A DNA stretch of 64,000 nt from Saccopteryx bilineata (lineage: Eukaryota; Chordata; Mammalia; Chiroptera; Emballonuridae): the NCBI RefSeq assembly GCF_036850765.1, contig NC_089493.1:12153632-12217631 (forward strand), written 5' to 3'. How positions within the stretch are numbered: position 1 is the first letter of the stretch; every line of letters starts with the position of its first letter. Under the pieces are notes generated by a model, which was not told the origin of the DNA, made no database searches, and was given only the letters and a program-made list of their open reading frames with translations. Shown here in pieces: positions 1-12,300 of this stretch. A program made the position numbers and the translations under genes.

Positions 1-479
1 TCTTAACAGCATAATAATTGCTCCAATCTTTAACCTCAATTTGTGAGGTGGCATGCCAGAAGGCGGGACTATTTGAATGCCGTGGCAACTTCACCCCATT
101 GGCTAGTACTGTTACGCAAGCAACCAATAAGCTATCGGCGACAGACAGACACTTAAGCCACATATAATAAAGATATTAGAAGCTGATAACTAATCTATAG
201 TAAAAGAGACAGTGGTTACTTGGGGGCCAGGGTACAGAAAAGGGGAGGGAAGAATGACAAAGGGACACGTGGAAACTGTTGGGTACAATATGTTCATTTT
301 CCTGATTGTGATGATAGTTTCATGAGTGGATATATATGTTATGTTATAGTCAACTACCTCTTCTTGGGAAGTTAATTTGTCTTAAGTAAGATTGAGTATA
401 GAATGAAATTACAATGAAATGATACTCCCTGATTATCAGAACTCAGGATACAAACTGACACATTAAAACTTTAAATGTC

Positions 480-540
480 TCCTGACCAAGCAGTGGCCGG
501 TGGATAGAATGTCGAACTGGGATGCGGAGGATTAAAGTAA
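480..540 (+). repeat. Degenerate tRNA-SINE head fragment
   Basis: The stretch reads as a decayed head of the same SINE class found complete at 38210 (a 'cctgacca-gcagtgg...ggatagaatgtcg...ctgggatgcgg' pattern). The body and A-rich tail are not recognisable. Confidence 0.5.
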
Positions 541-1685
541 TGATTCCAGTATGATGTAATAAGTGCTTTAATACAGGCATGTGCGAGGTATAGTAGGATC
601 AGAGGACTTTCTGGAAGTCAAGGGAAACAGCTGGTGTGGCTGGAGCAGAGAATTCAGGGAGATAAAGCCATGTGGGCAGTTTGTCCAAATCACAGAGTTT
701 CTTAAGCCAGGAGTGGGAAGCCACTGAAGGATCTGAAATAGAGTAAGGTTTGTGTCAATATTTAAAGAGCCTTCCCAGTGTAAGCTGCATGCAGGTGGGA
801 CTGTCTCTCATGGTTATCATTCAGGTGCTTGATACATAGTAACACTTCATTTGTTAAGTGAAAGGAAAGCTGATGAGATTCACATGTTTGAGGCCACTGA
901 CAGCACTGTGAATGGGATATACTGAGACTGGAATCAGGAGACCAGAAGTCTCCAGACCAGGGCACATGAAAGCATGAGGGCTTGAACTGAGCGGCCATGA
1001 TGGGGAAATGTAGAGTACATACACAGCAAGTATTTGAGGACTGATTGGAACACGGTGAGGTGGGAGAGTTGGGAGGAAAGAATGCAGAATGATTTCCAGA
1101 CACCAAGCTTTATAAGTTTATTGGATAGACATCAACTATTAGAAAGGCCAAATCAAATAAGACATGGCCCTGTCATTGAGACATTTATAGGGTATTGGTA
1201 AAGATGTATGATTAGGTGAACTGTTGTGATACTGTGTAAAAGACACCATGTATGATAGAGGCACATAGCGGAGCTCAGAGGAGAGACAAGGACTTCTAAA
1301 TTAGTTGGACAGTAGGGAATGCTTCCTGGAGAATATGGTCATTGGGTTTTGAAGGACGACAGGCATCTTACAAAGTTAAAGTTTAGGATGTACCAAATAT
1401 CAAGTGGAGTTATCAAAATAGGAAATACAACAAATCTTCATAGCCAAATCACACATGGCTTCAAACCAGAACCTCCATTCTGACTCCCAGGCATTGATCT
1501 TTTCAGTTTATGATGCTTGCTATAGATCACATGCTCAACAGGTCGGGAGGCCTAATGAAATGATGGGTATTAATTCAACATTACCAAGTATTGTCAGTGT
1601 CCTAGGTGATGATTTAACAGTGAACAACAACAACAAAATAATAATAAGGTCCTTTGGCTAGCATATATCCTAGTAAGCAATCACT
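541..1685. other. Intergenic, nothing recognised
   Basis: Upstream of ATXN3. I see no exon with plausible splice borders, no long conserved-looking frame and no clear repeat. Short open frames here look like chance. Confidence 0.5.
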
Positions 1686-1689
1686 GCAC

Positions 1690-2107
1690 TGTAGGAAGTT
1701 TACTCATGTCCCTCCAAAATTCAAGCCCACCAAGAATGAAAGAACTTATTTTGAAATATGGTCTTTGCCAATGTAATTAGTTAAACATCTCAAAATGAAA
1801 TCACCCTGGCGTAAGTTGGGAGTGGTATTGTATCAGAGTAGAGCACACAGAAGAGACACAGAAGGAAGAAAGCCATGTTAAGACACTGGTAGAGATTGAA
1901 GTGATGTGGTCACAAGCCAGCTACTGCTAGAAGCCACCAGAAGCTGGAAAGCAAGAAAGAAGTCTTCCCTAGGGACTTTGGAGCATGACCCAGCTGACAC
2001 TTTGGGTTCAGACATTGGGCCTGAAGAATAGTGAGAAAATTAATTTCTGTTGTAAGTCACCAAGTTGGTGATAAATTGCTACAGCAGCCCTAGGACATGA
2101 ATACAAT
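1690..2107 (+). repeat. Old MaLR-type LTR
   Basis: The order of sequence blocks resembles the mammalian MaLR/MLT-MST LTR family: 'gtctttgcca-atgtaattag', then 'gaagccaccagaagctgg', ending in 'aatttctgttgtaagtcacc' and 'acagcagccctaggac'. Identification is from memory of the consensus. It is diverged, has no internal genes, and is an ancient fixed remnant. Confidence 0.6.
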
Positions 2108-2659
2108 ATTTTTTTTTTTCTGAATGACTAATGCACTAATGTAGTTAAAAAATCAAGAGTAAAACAGTATACAGTGGAAAGTCTCTCCCACCGGGTACCC
2201 TATTTACCTAGCACCTTTCCCACCTCAAACAAGTGACCTCTTGACAGCAACATGGCCGCTGGGCAAAACATTTCCTGGAGGGGTTCCATAATATTACAGG
2301 CACCTGCTTTTCCTCCCTCTGGGCTAGTCCTCTATCTATCCTCAGGGCTCTGCTCTAGACCCTCTTCTCAATCTCTTCCCCCCTCCCTGGAGATTTTAGT
2401 AACACCTGTGGTGTCAGTTACCTTTTCTATGTCAACAACTCGCAGTTTTACAACCAAACCAGCCTCCTGCTCTCCAGACCATTGATATATACACACCTAT
2501 CTCCAACCATTACTCAAACGTAATTACTTAACCTGATTTCAAGGTGCAAGATCTGCTCCTGTTCTACGCCTTCAGCTTCATCAAACTCCTCCCCCCTCCA
2601 TTCACTGAGCTTTTCAAATCCCTCAGCTGACACTCTTCGCTGGACCACATACTCTAGTA

Positions 2660-2850
2660 TCAAGGTGTCTGGATTTGGATCTAAGCCCAGAACCTTGAAC
2701 ACTGCTGTTCACACCTCTCTGTGCATCAGTTTCCCCATGTGTAAAATAGGGATCATAATGCCTGCATCAAACGTTGCTCTGTTAAATTTATTAATATATG
2801 CAAAGCTCTTAGAAGGGTGTCCTAGATAAGCCCTATATAAATATTAACTA
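2660..2850 (-). repeat. MIR-like ancient SINE
   Basis: It contains the typical reverse-orientation MIR core pattern 'cagtttccccatgtgtaaaa-tagggatcataatgcctgc', followed by 'gctcttagaagggtg'. It is diverged and incomplete. Confidence 0.6.
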
Positions 2851-3029
2851 TCATTTTTACACAAGTGCAAAGTATCGGGCGAATGCAATGATGCCTGTTT
2901 CTTAATGAGGCTTTCAATGGGGGTGGATGAGGCAGATAATAATAACTATAATCAGATATGTTAAGTAGTAAGTACAAAGTAAAGTAGGAAACAGAACATA
3001 GAACCCTGGAAGCCCTTAAGAATCCATAG

Positions 3030-3343
3030 CAATGGGTGGGAAGTGAAGATCCTCCTGACCGGAGGCGGCGCTGCAGCACCCCCTCCCCCCCCAAGAACAG
3101 CAATGGGAGGACGCGCTACAAAGGTCACGTGTCCCCCGCTTTTACAACCCTGGCGTTCACTCGTTCTTTGTCCCACGTGACTCTCATCCTCCGAGGTGAT
3201 TGGTCTATGCGGGACACGTGGCCCGGGTGGCTCGAAGTGGGGCGGGCCTGGGGGGCGAAGGGGTGGGGCGAAGGGGTGGGGCGGGGGGGCGGAGCAGTAG
3301 GGGGTGGTCCAGCGCGGGGGCAGTTGGCTCCAGACAAATAACC
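3030..3343 (+). promoter_or_regulatory. ATXN3 CpG-island promoter
   Basis: The region is GC-rich and TATA-less, directly upstream of the ATXN3 start codon. The CpG-rich zone continues through exon 1 to about 3900. Visible elements are three CACGTG E-boxes (3126-3131, 3174-3179, 3215-3220), an inverted CCAAT box (ATTGG, 3199-3203), and a cluster of GC boxes of the ggggcgg type at about 3240-3296. The transcription start cannot be fixed from sequence; it is likely within roughly 100 bp of the ATG. Factor occupancy (Sp1, NF-Y, USF/TFEB-type bHLH) is inference. Confidence 0.75.
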
Positions 3344-3367
3344 ATGGAGTCCATCTTCCACGAAAAA
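3344..3367 (+). CDS. ATXN3: ATXN3 coding exon 1
   Basis: It encodes residues 1-8 (MESIFHEK) from an ATG in good Kozak context (accATGg), followed by a gtgagt donor. The next 7.5 kb is intron 1, filled with SINEs and DNA transposons. Confidence 0.95.
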
Positions 3368-6300
3368 GTGAGTGTCCGCGTTCGGGGGCTACCTGTGCTC
3401 CGCGCGGTGGCGAACGTGAGGCGCGACATCGCCACCTCCCAGAGGGCTGGGTGGGGCCCACGTCGTTCCCATCCCGATCTCGCCAGCGGGAGGGGCTTCT
3501 CCGGGACGGGGGCTGCACCGAAGCCCCCACCGCACGCTCCGCCAATGAGGCCCGTGCCCGCGATGCCCAGAAAGCCCGGGGCCTGAGACGTCTCGGCAGC
3601 CGGGAGGGAGGGCAGGGCCGGGGGCGCCGCGAGGCACCGGAGAGGGGGTGGCACCGAGTGCTTTGCCTCTGCGCTTCCCCTCCACTCTCCGTGGGGTTCC
3701 TTCGCCGCCGCTCTCCGTGGGTTCTAGCCAGGCACGTCCCGGACACCTCCCTCGATCCTTCCCAACTCTCCCAGCCCTGCCCCCGGCGGAACGAACTTTT
3801 CCTTCTCCCGGCCCCTGCGTTCTGGAGTGGAACCTCCCATACGCTTAGCCCCCTCGGGTTGTATTCGGGGCGTTCTGCACCAGGACCAGGTCCGTGAGCC
3901 TCTCGAGTGCAGGGAGCTCGGCTCCAAACCGTGGAGGGCCTGACATTTAGGGATGTAAAGTAGGAAATTCTGTGCGTCCCTAAACGGTGTCGTCACAGGA
4001 GTTTTTGTTACGAAATGGGGGTTTCGTTGCGTTTGGTAGCCTTATCTTTCCGGATTAGGAAACCAGCTTTCTTATTAGGTGTTAGGGCTGGACTGGAGTA
4101 ATAGTGTTGTGGTCAGTCTAGCCTGTTCTGTTTCCATTCCCTGCAGACCACGCACTTGAAAAGATGCTGTCTGTGGCATGTGGAGAAACTCGTCTTTTCT
4201 CATATACAGTGATCAAGCCATTTGGGTGTGAGAGAAACCTTCCTCAGGACAACTTTGGCACAGGATACCTGGTTTCATAATAGTTCCATGTTTTGAAAGG
4301 GTTGCTGGTGAGGCGCTTATTTAGTAGGAGAAAACGGGTTTGTTTTTTAAAATACTTATAAATGATCATTTATCTAATTAAAGAGATTCACACACATGAC
4401 CATTAAAGCAATCAAAGACTCAAGGGGCACAGCATAAATCCAAACAAATTGTTAAATGGAATGCTTTTCTTTCTTTTTCTCTTTTTTTATTTTTTAGAAA
4501 GAGATAGGAGGGTAGAGAGATGAGAAGCATCAACTTGTAGTTGCATCACTTCAGTTATTCATTGATTACTTCTCATACATGCCTTGACTGGGGGCTACAT
4601 CTGAACCAGTGACCCCTTGCTCAAGCCAGTGACTTTGGGGCTTAAGCCAGTGAGCAAGGAATGTACCTCAGCGTCCCAGGTCGACATTCTATCCATTACC
4701 CCATGACTGGTCAGGCTGGAATTCTTTTCTTTATAAAACATTTCAGAAAGTTTTGGCAACAGAATTGAACAATTTTTATGTGTGAGAAGGAAGGACTCAG
4801 TGGTATAGATATCACGAATCTTTACTTGAGTGACATGATATATGAAACTTGGATGAGAAATTTTAGTGGCTTGGCTAGGAAGATTGGATAAAGGAACCTG
4901 TGTGTATATATTTTTATTACTAATTTTCAGAAACTTTAGTATACGTTTTCCATATCATGTCTTGAGAACTATACAATGTATATATATTTAAAATGTATTA
5001 GTTGATTTTAGAGAGAGAGAGGAAAGGAGAGAGGCAGACAGAAACATTGATTCGTTCCTGTATGTGCCCTGACCTGGGATCAAACCTACAGCCTTTGACT
5101 AGTAGGATAATGCCCTAACCCTGTGGTGGGCAAATTCATTAGTCAGCAAAGCCAAATATCAATAGTACAATGATTGAAATTTTTTTTGAGAGCCAGATTT
5201 GTTCAACTATATAGATTGGTACATTGTTATTAACTTAATTAGGGTACTCCTAAGCAGGCCTTTGCTAAACACTCAAGGGGCTCAAGAGCTGCATGTGGCT
5301 CCCTGCGGTTTGCCGACCAAGGCAGCCATCCAGCCAGGATACAATGTATATTTTAACAATGTTGACTGTTACCTATTTTAGATAGATTTCAGTGAAGGTA
5401 ACTACTAAACCATGGGATTAAAAGAAGCTGGGTGAGCCCTGGCCAGGTAGATCAGTTGGTTAGAACATCATCCTGATATACCAGGGTTGCGAGTTCAATC
5501 TCTGGTCAGGACACATACAAAAATCAACCAATAACTGCATAAATGAGTGTAACAAAAAAACAATTTCTCTCTCTCTAAAAATTAAGTAAAAAGGACAAAA
5601 ATAGTTTAAAAAGAAGCTGGATGCTGATAATTGAGAGGTCACTCTGAATTAGCAGCATGTTTGTAGGCTTTAGGAGTGTATTTTCCCTTATAAACTTATA
5701 TGTACTTAGCAAATGAAGGCTCTTGAATTAAAGTTTTTCAGGCATATTTCAAGAGTATGGAAAGCACCCACAATCATAGGGCCCACTGTTAATCTCATCA
5801 CAGTCCCTTCTGGGAATATTTGAGCTTACTTAATATTAAGGTGACCAACATTTTTACAATGAAAAGGAGGACAAAAATAAATTGAAGAAAACAATATTGT
5901 AAATAAAAGAAACACTCATTGCAATAATAACACACTATTGTATGATAAATGCATAATAAAAACATTTGTAATATTTTATATTGTAATTATGCTTACATGC
6001 CTATTAATTTTTAATAATTGTAAGAAAAAAGTACTCATTTAGTAAAACTAAATATCAAATAAAACCACTAATTTGGAGTGATATTCAGATATATTTATCA
6101 TTTTCTAATTAAAAAACGTGTTTTATGCAACTATTTAATCAAAATGTGTTATTAATAGATATGGTTTGAGGTTAGATTTCCACTTTGAAACTCGAATTTT
6201 GGGAAAATATTTGTAAATAAAATTATACGTATTTGGAAATTATTAAATAGATAATAAATTAATAAAACGTGAATTGTGCTTACCTGTCTGTGATTGAGGA

Positions 6301-9300
6301 TTCACTGAGAAAGAAATAATCATGAGTCTACAATATCATATATGCCATGTTGTGTTGCTCTCTCAAGGTCTCCTTTGCAAAGCGCATGCATCTCATAATC
6401 GCCTCTCGCCGCACTGTACTGATCCTTGACAAACCATCATGTCAAATACAAACACGTCACATCATGTGCAATAGATCGACTGCATTCATCCAATACAGGC
6501 ATTTACAGATTAGTCTTTCAATATCAAAAAGGAGGACATGTAGGAGGACACTCTTTGAGGGAGGACGGAACTTAAAAAGAAGGACTATCCTCCCTAAAGG
6601 AGGACAATTGGTCACCTTATTAATACGCCACTTTCCAACATACTTCCTTCCCATCACCACATGTATTTAACCCTTGCTAGGTCCTAGTTTTGGAGAGCCA
6701 GAGAACCAACTCTGGCTCTAAGGAGGCTATGTATGGTGGGATACCTGCTTACAAAGGGGCCTGCAGCCACTTCCCCTTGGAATGTTGGTTTCCCCATATT
6801 TAGAGTTGTCACTTTGAGTGTCCTTTTATTAAGTTAAAGTGTAAACTCAACAAATTAGTTACTGAGATATCCCTAGTACCTAAAATAGTGCCTGGCACAT
6901 AGTAGGTACTCAATATTTTAATAAATTGAATTCTTTGAACATCTAAGATGTCTGTGGTGCTGTTTATCTAAACAATTTTTCTGTAAATGTGTTAGGCCTT
7001 TCAGGTCGTATATGTTCTCATATTCTTGTTTATGTGTGTTCCCCAATCATCAGAAGAAATAAAAACCATTCTTAGCTCCTGGTGCAGGTTGAATTTGGCT
7101 CAAGAGCTGAAGTTTACCAATCCCTAACTTCAACCATAATGTTAAATAGCCACTAACTGCTGTTTTGTTTGGTTTTTGTTTTTAGTTCTGCTGTCTCCGT
7201 TTTGTCATTTTTGTTGTCACTTTTCTTGCTGACTGCTCTTGGTGAGGCCACTGTGCCATTTGAATTGGTCCTTTTATGTAATGTAAACAGAACGGTAACC
7301 AGACTTGTTGGGGTTCTATTTCAAACTAGTGGAAATACTGAGAAGGTGCTGAACATTGGCTCTATGACATCCATATGCCCTTTTGTAAAGATGCTTCCTA
7401 GCCATCTTCAGGATATCTGAGGGTTGGCAGTAACCAAATTCCGCATCAGTGGCTTGAAGAAGAGGTACTAACAGATTTGAAGCCTCCACCTGGGTTTGGA
7501 GCCCGGCTTTGCCGGTTACCACTTGTGTGAGCCTGGGTCAGTCACTTACTCTGTCTGCTCCAGCCTCCTCTGGAGTGAGGGTAACACAGCGTCTGCCTCG
7601 GAGTCAGGAGCACTTCGAGTGCAAGCTGGCACACTACAGTAGAAGTGCTGGCCATTGTTCCTCAGATGCTGTGTTTGCTGAACCTCATAACCTTCTGATC
7701 ACTCGGATGAGAGGAAGGTAGGCGAATGTGATCACCATCACACTGCTTGGTGGATTGGGTGGCCTCCGCTGGCCCATTCCAAGGCACACCCTGAGGTTTA
7801 CGCCTGGCTTCTGTTGTAGTCAGAATTTGAATTTTATAGTTTCTGGTTGGTCCCACAGACCCTGAAGGCAGTGGGGGAATGATTTGGTGGTGTTTGCATT
7901 TGTGGTTTTATAAAATATCTTGGTAAACTGAAGATACAGTTTATTCATCCTCTGATCCCAAGACAATAAAGTTGGGCTTGAAATCATGGAATTTCAATAC
8001 TTCTAAACTTTTACTATAGCAAAATGAACTTCTGTTTGGCTTTGGTTCAGCTTGATGAGGAAGTGGCTGGGAATAGTTTGCAGGGAATCAGGGATACATA
8101 ATCTTTTTTGTTTTTATTGATTTGAGAGAGAGAGAGAGAATGGAGAGAGAGAGAGAAGCATTAACTCTTTGTCCCACTTGGTTGTTCCATTTAGTTTACA
8201 CTCATTGATTGCTTCCCCTGTGTGCCTTAACTGAGGATCTAACCCACAGCCTTGGTGTGCTGGGCTGACCCTCTATCTACTGAACCACTTGGCCAGGGCC
8301 AGGGATGCAGAATCTTAAGAGGGGCCATTGTATACTTTTTTTTTTTTTTTGGTCCTTGTAGAATTTGATTTATCTTTTGACTTTAAAAAGTGATTTTAAA
8401 TTTGGACTGGATTGTTTATTTTTTTCTAAGATTTTATTTATTCATTTCAGAGAAGGGGGGGGAGAGAGAGAGAGAGAGAGAGAAAAGGGGGGAGGAGCAG
8501 GAAGCATTAATTCCCATATGTGCCTTGACCAGGCAAGCCCAGGGTTTCGAACTAGCGACCTCAGCGTTCCAGGCCGACACTTTATCCACTGAGCCACTAC
8601 AGGGCAGGCTAGACTAGACTGTTGTTCTTTCCTTCCATTAAGTCGTATTAGAAGTACAGAACAATATTGTTTCTTATAGCAATACGGTTTTACCTAGACA
8701 AGGTTTGATTTCAAGTACTTATTTTTTGTTTTTAAATCAAACGTATGATTGTCACTATTTTTTTTTTGCTTTGATCATTCCTTCTGAAGATTTTTTTTTA
8801 CTGATTTTAATTTGTTGTGTGATTGTCACTATTTCTATATATAGTATTAAATATGGTAACTATAGTTTGAGAGCCCCAAACTAAGGCATGTAGCCTTACA
8901 GCAGGATAGAAAGTAAATTAAATACAACACATATAGGGGCACACAAATCTGTAAGAGTCCTGCTCAAAGAATTCTCACAAAGTAAACACGTGTAAATAAT
9001 ACTGAGATCAAGTAACTTATTACCCTACATTCTCTATGCCCCCTTTATGCCTTTTTCCACCTGACTCTACCCCCTGCAGGGCTAATCCCTATCCTGAATT
9101 CTAACATCATCAACTAGTTTTTCCTGTTTTTAAACTTTTGTAAATGGAACCATATAGTATGTACTCTTTTGAATCTGTCTTCTTTTGATTAACATTAATT
9201 CATTCATATTGTTGCAGGTAGTTGTAGTTAATTCATTCTCATTGTTATGTGGGCTATTCCTTTGTGTATGGGCATTTCCGTAGTTTTCAGTTTGAGAGCC

Positions 9301-12300
9301 ATTACGAATAAGTAGTGCTTTTTAAAACCATTCTTATACATATTTTTTGATGAACATATGTTTGTTTGCATTCTGTAAATCATGAAATTGCTAGATCATA
9401 GAGTGTGTATGTTAAGCTTTAGTAAGGACTGCAGATAGTTTTCCAAAGTGGTTATACTAAGTTACACTTTCACTGATAATAAATAATAGCTCTGCTGTCT
9501 CTAGCCTTCTAACATTTTAGCGATTTGGAGAGAGTGGAGTAGTAACATATTTGTGGTTTTAATATATAGTACATATCCTAATGGTAATGAAGTTGAGCAA
9601 CTTTTTTGTATTTTTTAGCCATTTGGTTCTCCTCTTGTGAATGCTTATTTGCCATGTCATTTTTCAGTAGAATAAGTATAAGTAGGACATCTGTATATCC
9701 TTCAGTTCGTGTTATGGCATTCAGTGGGAGTTCTCTGGTGCTAGGAGTACAGTCGAAGGGAAAGGAAGTGGAGACAAGTCCTCTTCCACCATCATACCAG
9801 GTTATAAAGATAAGTTTATCTCAGCCCCCGTCTCAGGCTGGCTGTCTCAGTGCTGCCTTCCTATTCCATTATATATGTACTTTTTGCATCTTTTTTCAGC
9901 AGTGAATTTTCTTCCTAGAATATCAATTCATCAGGAAGAAGATGTGTCTTGCAGGTGTTCTTTGGGGTCACTATCTATTGTGTAACATAGCTCAGAACAA
10001 ATTGCAGGATTTCAGACAGGCTGGTTTATGGAATAGATATTACTGGGGAAAGGGGGAACTTAGAGGGCCAGGATTAGCAGAAGACTGCCTTCTTGTCTGC
10101 CATCCTCTCACAGAGAGACAAACCCCGGCTGTTTGTTCACAGAAGGGATCTCATTCACCTGTGAATCTCTCTCTGTAAGACAAGCTTGGGAAAGCAACAT
10201 TGTTTGAGGAAGAGGAATGAAAAACAGGCTTCTCGGTGCCAGGCAGTCTGGACATAGGCTTTGGTTATCATATGTGTGAGAAAGCCAGCTGCCCAGCACC
10301 TGAAGACCCTGGGGCCATGGGAAGTTGTACTGTGCCCTCCCCATAACAGGAAGTCTGGTCCTATTGGGAGCTGAGCTTGAATGCGGTACCCCTCTGTCAT
10401 TTTGTCCAGAAGTGAGCTTCAGGGATGCTTTCTGGACAGTCTTGCTCATTGCACCATAGTGTGTATATATCTTCAGAGTTCCCTGAAGGAACTCAACTAG
10501 GGATTAAAATTCCCTTTCACCATTAATCATTTGCCATGGAATCTCTAAATATGAATTTATTTTAGGCACTGAAAATGAAGGAGGCTAAATGCTTTTATAG
10601 AGTGATTTTTAGTAAAATATTTGTTTAATATAAATTGTTCTTAAGTATTGGATCATATACTTAAATTATTGTAGACTCATTAATGGTGGAATTGTAAAAT
10701 GAATGTTAAGGAAAATGCTGCACCTTATGTTAGTCCTGTTGGTCTAAATAAAAAAGTTCAGTTTTGACAGTGTTAAGTTAATAATTAAGTTGCTTTCTAA
10801 GGAAAAACTGTACAGATCTGTTTAACAAATCACATTTGAATATTTTCTTTTGGAAATAACAGCAAGAAGGCTCACTTTGTGCTCAGCATTGCTTGAATAA
10901 TCTATTGCAAGGAGAATATTTTAGCCCCGTGGAATTATCTTCGATTGCACATCAGCTAGATGAAGAAGAGAGGATGAGAATGGCCGAAGGAGGAGTTACT
11001 AGTGAAGACTATCGCACATTTTTACAGGTACTAATTTTAAACTCACCAAACTGCATTGTTATTTTTTTTTATGTGGGTATTACAAAGAAAAAAATGTGGA
11101 TATTGTTTAGAAAAGAACAAACCATTCTTCTTATCAGGATCTGACTTGTTAATTATAGCTCTGCTCTTGACTTTGTAAATGGAAACGCACAAGATGTCAT
11201 TTTAAATATGCCCACTAATGACAGTTTCTCTTTCGCTCTCCACCCGCAACCCCCGCCTCAACTACCTATCCAAATTAAACAGCAGCCTTCTGGAAATATG
11301 GACGACAGTGGTTTTTTCTCTATTCAAGTAAGTAGTCACAAGCAAGTACTAAGTGTTGTTTTTGTCCCGGCTCAGGGTCTGGTTGATAGGAATATCTTTT
11401 TGCAGCATTTTATAGTCACTAGAATGACATGACCTTCGAAAGTCCCTCCAATAGATTGTGTCTGAGTATAAGAGGATACTCTGGAGTACTGAATTTTTAT
11501 ATAGATAGACATGAAAATTAGGATTGTAGAATCTTCATTTTAGAGTAGGGCTTTTTGAAAGATTCGATTTGTATCTGGATACTAATAACTTTAATTCCAA
11601 TAAATCACAGTCTTTTCAACTTATTATCCCTTGTGTAAATTTAGAAAATACATCACCTCACTACCTTCCCTTTAAAGTAGCTTATTGGGACTGGATTCTT
11701 ATGCTTTTTCTTGTTTTGTTTTTGTTTGTTTGTTTGTGTGTGTGTGTGTTGTGTGTGTGTTGTGTGTGTGTTTAAACATATGCACCCATAGAATTCAAAG
11801 GAAGCTGTATAACTTGTGAGATTCTTTTATCTGTGGGTCTTTTGTTCTGTTTCTAAGGCCTAGGATATCCAGAGCTCTTTCGGAAGCTCTCTTGAGGGAC
11901 CTATTTCTGCCTTTGTCTCTGTTTGCATCCCCCTGTACTGTCCTGGACTGCTCGTTCACCAGCATTTCCATTCGGTGCTTCCTTTGGGCTGTTCCAGGGA
12001 GCAGCCACTGCGGGGCTGGGACCCCAGGTCTGAGGGCGGCTCTTGGCATTTCCTGTGTGTGGCGCTCCCCTCGGTGCCGGCTCTCACTTGCCCACCACAC
12101 TGCCCCCTTTCATCTGCCAGTAGCACAGTCACTTGCCTCCTTGTTGGCTGCCTTGGAGGGTAGGTAGTGAATTTTCAGAAATCTCCCATTTTTCTCCAGT
12201 TTGAAACGATCTGGTTTATCTTTTGTTTTTTTCCTAAAATTATTAACCTATGATAACAGAAGTTTCAATCATTGAAAACATCAGTTTAAATCCCTAGAAA

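Noticed and set aside
1690..2107. Retroviral genes next to the MaLR-type LTR
   Set aside because: Only LTR-like sequence is visible; no gag, pol or env resemblance lies nearby.
2961..3746. Open frames of 60-261 codons on both strands over the ATXN3 CpG island
   Set aside because: GC-rich DNA has few stops, so long chance frames are expected. Composition is Arg/Pro/Gly-rich with no domain, and they overlap the promoter and exon 1.
10108..10449. 113-codon minus-strand frame in ATXN3 intron 1
   Set aside because: No domain, no splice context and no family resemblance; length is within chance for this GC content.
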